Origin: Methanobacteriota archaeon
Lineage (GTDB): Archaea; Thermoplasmatota; Poseidoniia; Poseidoniales; Poseidoniaceae
NCBI GenBank assembly: GCA_009937025.1
Contig: JAACDG010000011.1
Span: 1 to 34,272, forward strand
Length of the DNA: 34,272 nt
Reading direction: 5' to 3'
This document shows, piece after piece, positions 32,031-34,272 of the stretch. The translations under genes and the position numbers were made by a program. The first letter of the stretch is position 1. Each line of letters opens with the position of its first letter. The notes beneath the pieces were generated by a model. The model worked only from the letters and a program-made list of their open reading frames with translations, did no database searches and was not told the DNA's origin.

Positions 32031-33494
32031 ATGAGTGATGAATACGCAGAAGAAGAAGAATATACAATGGAACAACACTATGGGGAGCAACTCCATCCAG
32101 AACCCGAAGACGGTAAGCAACCTTCAATGGTGATGGAAATTCAAACTCCAATGGGCCCAGTTTCCATCGATATGAAGCAGTTAGATATCATCAAAAGTGC
32201 TGTTGCCGCCACCCACAAAACAGCCCCACAGTTGCCACTTGCAGAGCAAATGATGAACGGATTCATCGGCTCCAAACACAAGCGTGATTCACGTTATTGG
32301 AGTGGTAAATTAGGCGTTTTGATGAAGTTGCATTTCGACAACTACCTCGAAGAAGAATTCGAAGTCACAGAAGAATTCATGATTGACCAAGGTAAAATCC
32401 GTGCAGCAATGTACGAGACAATCGCCGTTCAGGACGAGACACGCCTACGCTTCCTTGCTATTGGCACTCGTTTTTACCGTTCAAAGACCGAGCCCGAACA
32501 CCAATTCATTACAGTTTCAACCGTTGACCACGATGGCGACCATCGCTTGTCAGTCTATACTCCTGCAGATACAACAGTTCTTGTAAACGGAAAAGAAGCA
32601 GATGAACTCATCTCTCAAGTTGAGGCTGATTTTTACAAATGCGGCATCCTCAAGGGCGCCTTCTTTGATTTACGATACAACTTCATCACCCGAGACAAAA
32701 GAATTGACGAGTTAATCGCTTGGGACGAAAATGTGAAGGAAGCCCTGTGGAAAGACATCATTGGTTTCCAAAAAGCCATGCCTAAACTCCGCGAATGTGG
32801 AATACCAAATTCACGCGGCGTAATTCTTGCAGGTCCGCCTGGCACTGGGAAAACCATGATTGCAAAATGGCTTGCAGCTCATTCCGACATTACTTGCATT
32901 CTGATTTCTGCTGAGATGATTACTGGCCGAAACGACATCAAATCTTGTTTCGAAATGGCTCGTAAACTCTCTCCGACCTTACTCATCATCGAAGACATCG
33001 ATACAGCAGGGGCTCTTGACCGAAGAGCAACCGACCACCCCTTGTTGGGTGAATTTTTGCAGTCCATGGATGGTATTGTGCCAAACCACGGCGTCATCAC
33101 CCTTGCAACCACCAATCACTCAAACAAAATCGACCCTGCAATCGCAGACCGACCAGGACGATTCGACCGAATCATTGAGGTTGGAATGCCAGGGAAGGAA
33201 CAGCGCTTCCATATCTTCCACCACCTGTTGCAAAAGTTGGATATCTCTCGAAACGTTACACTCGATGTCAAAGAAAAACTGGCAAAGAGTTCTGAAGGTC
33301 TCACAGGTGCATGGATTCGAGCCATTGTCCAAGACAGTTTCATTTTGGCCGCTAGCCAAGACAAAAACAAGATTGGCAAAGACCACTTGTTCGCTGCTCT
33401 GAAAGACGTCATGGAACGCCGGGGTATGGCCTACAGGGTTGCTACTTACACTCCTCCACAAGTTGCTGCCAAGGCAGATGTCTACGTCCAGTGA
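32031..33494 (+). CDS. AAA-family ATPase with BCS1-like Walker B
   Basis: A 487-residue protein. The C-terminal AAA module (about 235-460) has Walker A GPPGTGKT (near 268-275), Walker B LLIIEDID (Glu321-Asp322, in the E-D order seen in BCS1-like proteins), sensor 1 TTNHSNKIDPAI (near 360) and arginine fingers in RPGRFDR (near 374-380), so it should hydrolyse ATP as a hexamer-type ring. The N-terminal 230 residues are not recognised: an acidic start (DEYAEEEEYTMEQ), then a mixed domain that includes MEIQTPMGPVSIDM and a region FEVTEEFMIDQGKIRAAMYET, presumably substrate- or partner-binding. No membrane segment. It could be a protein-unfolding or remodelling enzyme; the substrate is unknown. 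A MBL-fold gene follows. Confidence 0.88.
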   Translation: MSDEYAEEEEYTMEQHYGEQLHPEPEDGKQPSMVMEIQTPMGPVSIDMKQLDIIKSAVAATHKTAPQLPLAEQMMNGFIGSKHKRDSRYWSGKLGVLMKLHFDNYLEEEFEVTEEFMIDQGKIRAAMYETIAVQDETRLRFLAIGTRFYRSKTEPEHQFITVSTVDHDGDHRLSVYTPADTTVLVNGKEADELISQVEADFYKCGILKGAFFDLRYNFITRDKRIDELIAWDENVKEALWKDIIGFQKAMPKLRECGIPNSRGVILAGPPGTGKTMIAKWLAAHSDITCILISAEMITGRNDIKSCFEMARKLSPTLLIIEDIDTAGALDRRATDHPLLGEFLQSMDGIVPNHGVITLATTNHSNKIDPAIADRPGRFDRIIEVGMPGKEQRFHIFHHLLQKLDISRNVTLDVKEKLAKSSEGLTGAWIRAIVQDSFILAASQDKNKIGKDHLFAALKDVMERRGMAYRVATYTPPQVAAKADVYVQ

Positions 33495-33536
33495 ATGAAC
33501 TGATGGATTGATGATACCTGCCGCTTTGGACCCTTC

Positions 33537-34272
33537 ATGGTCGAGGTGTCGGTGCTCGGTATTGCACAGGACGGAGGCCATCCACAACCAGGGTGCCTCC
33601 GTCCCTGTTGCGCCAATGTAGCCGAACAACATTACCCAGTTTCACTCGGCATTCGTAGCAGTGAAGGAACCAACCTTCTGATTGAAGCAACACGTCATCT
33701 CGGTGACCAATTCGCCATTTGGGGCCAAACCAATGTCGGCCACCTGTTGCTCACACATGCCCATTTTGGGCACGTCGATGGGTTGGGTTTATTTGGGCGC
33801 GAAACGCTTGCTGCACAGGGGATAGAGTTGCATGTATCCGATGACATGTATCATCTGGTTGACCAAACTCCGCAATGGAATTTAATGGTTCAACAAGGAG
33901 TCTTTGACATACGGACTTTTGCCGCTGGCGATGTTGTCTTTGGCCAGGGCGAACTCTCTGTTGAGGCTGTTCGAATACCTCATCGAGACGAGCTGTCCGA
34001 CATGCATGCTTTCATGGTACGAGGGCCGAGTAAATCACTGCTGTTCCTTCCCGACCCCGATACCTGGAACGAGACGCCTGCCGTTCACAACAGTTCCTCA
34101 ATTCGAGAATGGTTGGCAAAGATGGATGTAGATATTGCGTTGGTCGATGGAACATTTTGGTCTGAAGATGAACTTGGTGGCCGTAATCAAGCGCAAGTTC
34201 CTCACCCGCCAGTACGTCAAACACTGAAGATGCTCGGTGAGAAACAATCAAGCGACCCAGAAATTTTGTTCA
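33537..34272 (+). CDS. MBL-fold metallohydrolase, PqqB-like (3' partial)
   Basis: The frame opens at ATG 33537 and runs without stop to the window end, so at least 245 residues are visible. The start VSVLGIAQDGGHPQPGC with the Cys-rich CLRPCC recalls PqqB-type metallo-beta-lactamase-fold proteins. The first metal motif reads LLTHAHFGHVDGLGLFGRE: the usual HxHxDH has Gly where Asp is expected. IPHRDELSDMHAFMV, LLFLPDPDTW and IALVDGTFW are later strands of the fold. PqqB itself acts in pyrroloquinoline quinone formation, but no other pqq gene is present here, so that role should not be assumed. It follows the AAA gene by 42 bases. Confidence 0.82.
   Translation, partial: MVEVSVLGIAQDGGHPQPGCLRPCCANVAEQHYPVSLGIRSSEGTNLLIEATRHLGDQFAIWGQTNVGHLLLTHAHFGHVDGLGLFGRETLAAQGIELHVSDDMYHLVDQTPQWNLMVQQGVFDIRTFAAGDVVFGQGELSVEAVRIPHRDELSDMHAFMVRGPSKSLLFLPDPDTWNETPAVHNSSSIREWLAKMDVDIALVDGTFWSEDELGGRNQAQVPHPPVRQTLKMLGEKQSSDPEILF

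Noticed and set aside
33537-34272. Naming the gene pqqB
   Set aside because: Only the general fold and a start motif match; there is no pqqA, C, D or E nearby and the protein is incomplete.

Overview
This window reads as a chromosomal segment of an uncultured marine planktonic archaeon, most probably Marine Group II (Poseidoniales, Thermoplasmatota). The evidence is a set of archaeal marker genes: ribosomal protein L18Ae/LX, prefoldin alpha and ftsY in tandem, a geranylgeranylglyceryl phosphate synthase, and a geranylgeranyl-reductase-type flavoprotein. A proteorhodopsin-like light-driven pump and large secreted or anchored hydrolases with thrombospondin type 3 repeats are typical of surface-ocean MGII. 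The assignment is by recognition of protein families only. The window is gene-dense, with no gene-free stretch above 300 bases (the longest is 23119-23384). I found no rRNA, tRNA, CRISPR array, insertion sequence or phage signature.

Layout. 1-4348 (+): purL (5' end outside the window), purQ and a membrane acyltransferase-like gene, tightly packed. 4340-7060 (-): proteorhodopsin and an ABC exporter half-transporter. 7168-7980 (+): GGGP synthase. 7977-13592 (-): a long coiled-coil protein, an actin/MreB/MamK-like ATPase and a membrane-anchored subtilisin with TSP3 repeats. 13693-17159 (+): L18Ae, pfdA, ftsY, a DUF1844 protein and a membrane-tethered receiver-domain protein. 17123-20698 (-): a small membrane protein, a eukaryotic-type pyrF, an MscS channel and an NAD-dependent epimerase. 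20753-22561 (+): an S15/CocE-like lipoprotein hydrolase. 22564-23118 (-): an HTH-CBS regulator. 23385-24398 (+): a type II (eukaryotic-type) glutamine synthetase, preceded by a strong inverted repeat. 24389-27839 (-): SemiSWEET, NERD nuclease-like protein, HAD-IIA phosphatase and geranylgeranyl reductase. 27927-30122 (+): EamA transporter and a Cys/Met-metabolism PLP enzyme. 30125-31878 (-): two unrecognised proteins. 32031-34272 (+): an AAA ATPase with a BCS1-like Walker B, then a PqqB-like metallo-beta-lactamase-fold protein cut by the window end.

The genes fit a photoheterotrophic, protein- and peptide-degrading lifestyle: a rhodopsin for light energy, secreted or surface peptidases, transporters, nucleotide and glutamine synthesis, and archaeal membrane-lipid synthesis. 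The least ordinary items are the MamK-like actin next to a coiled-coil protein, the Lys in the proton-donor position of the rhodopsin, the eukaryotic-type PyrF and glutamine synthetase, the operator-like repeat between the HTH-CBS gene and glutamine synthetase, and the membrane-anchored receiver domain. Starts are my choices: where a Shine-Dalgarno-like site exists it is noted, but many genes have none and may be leaderless.
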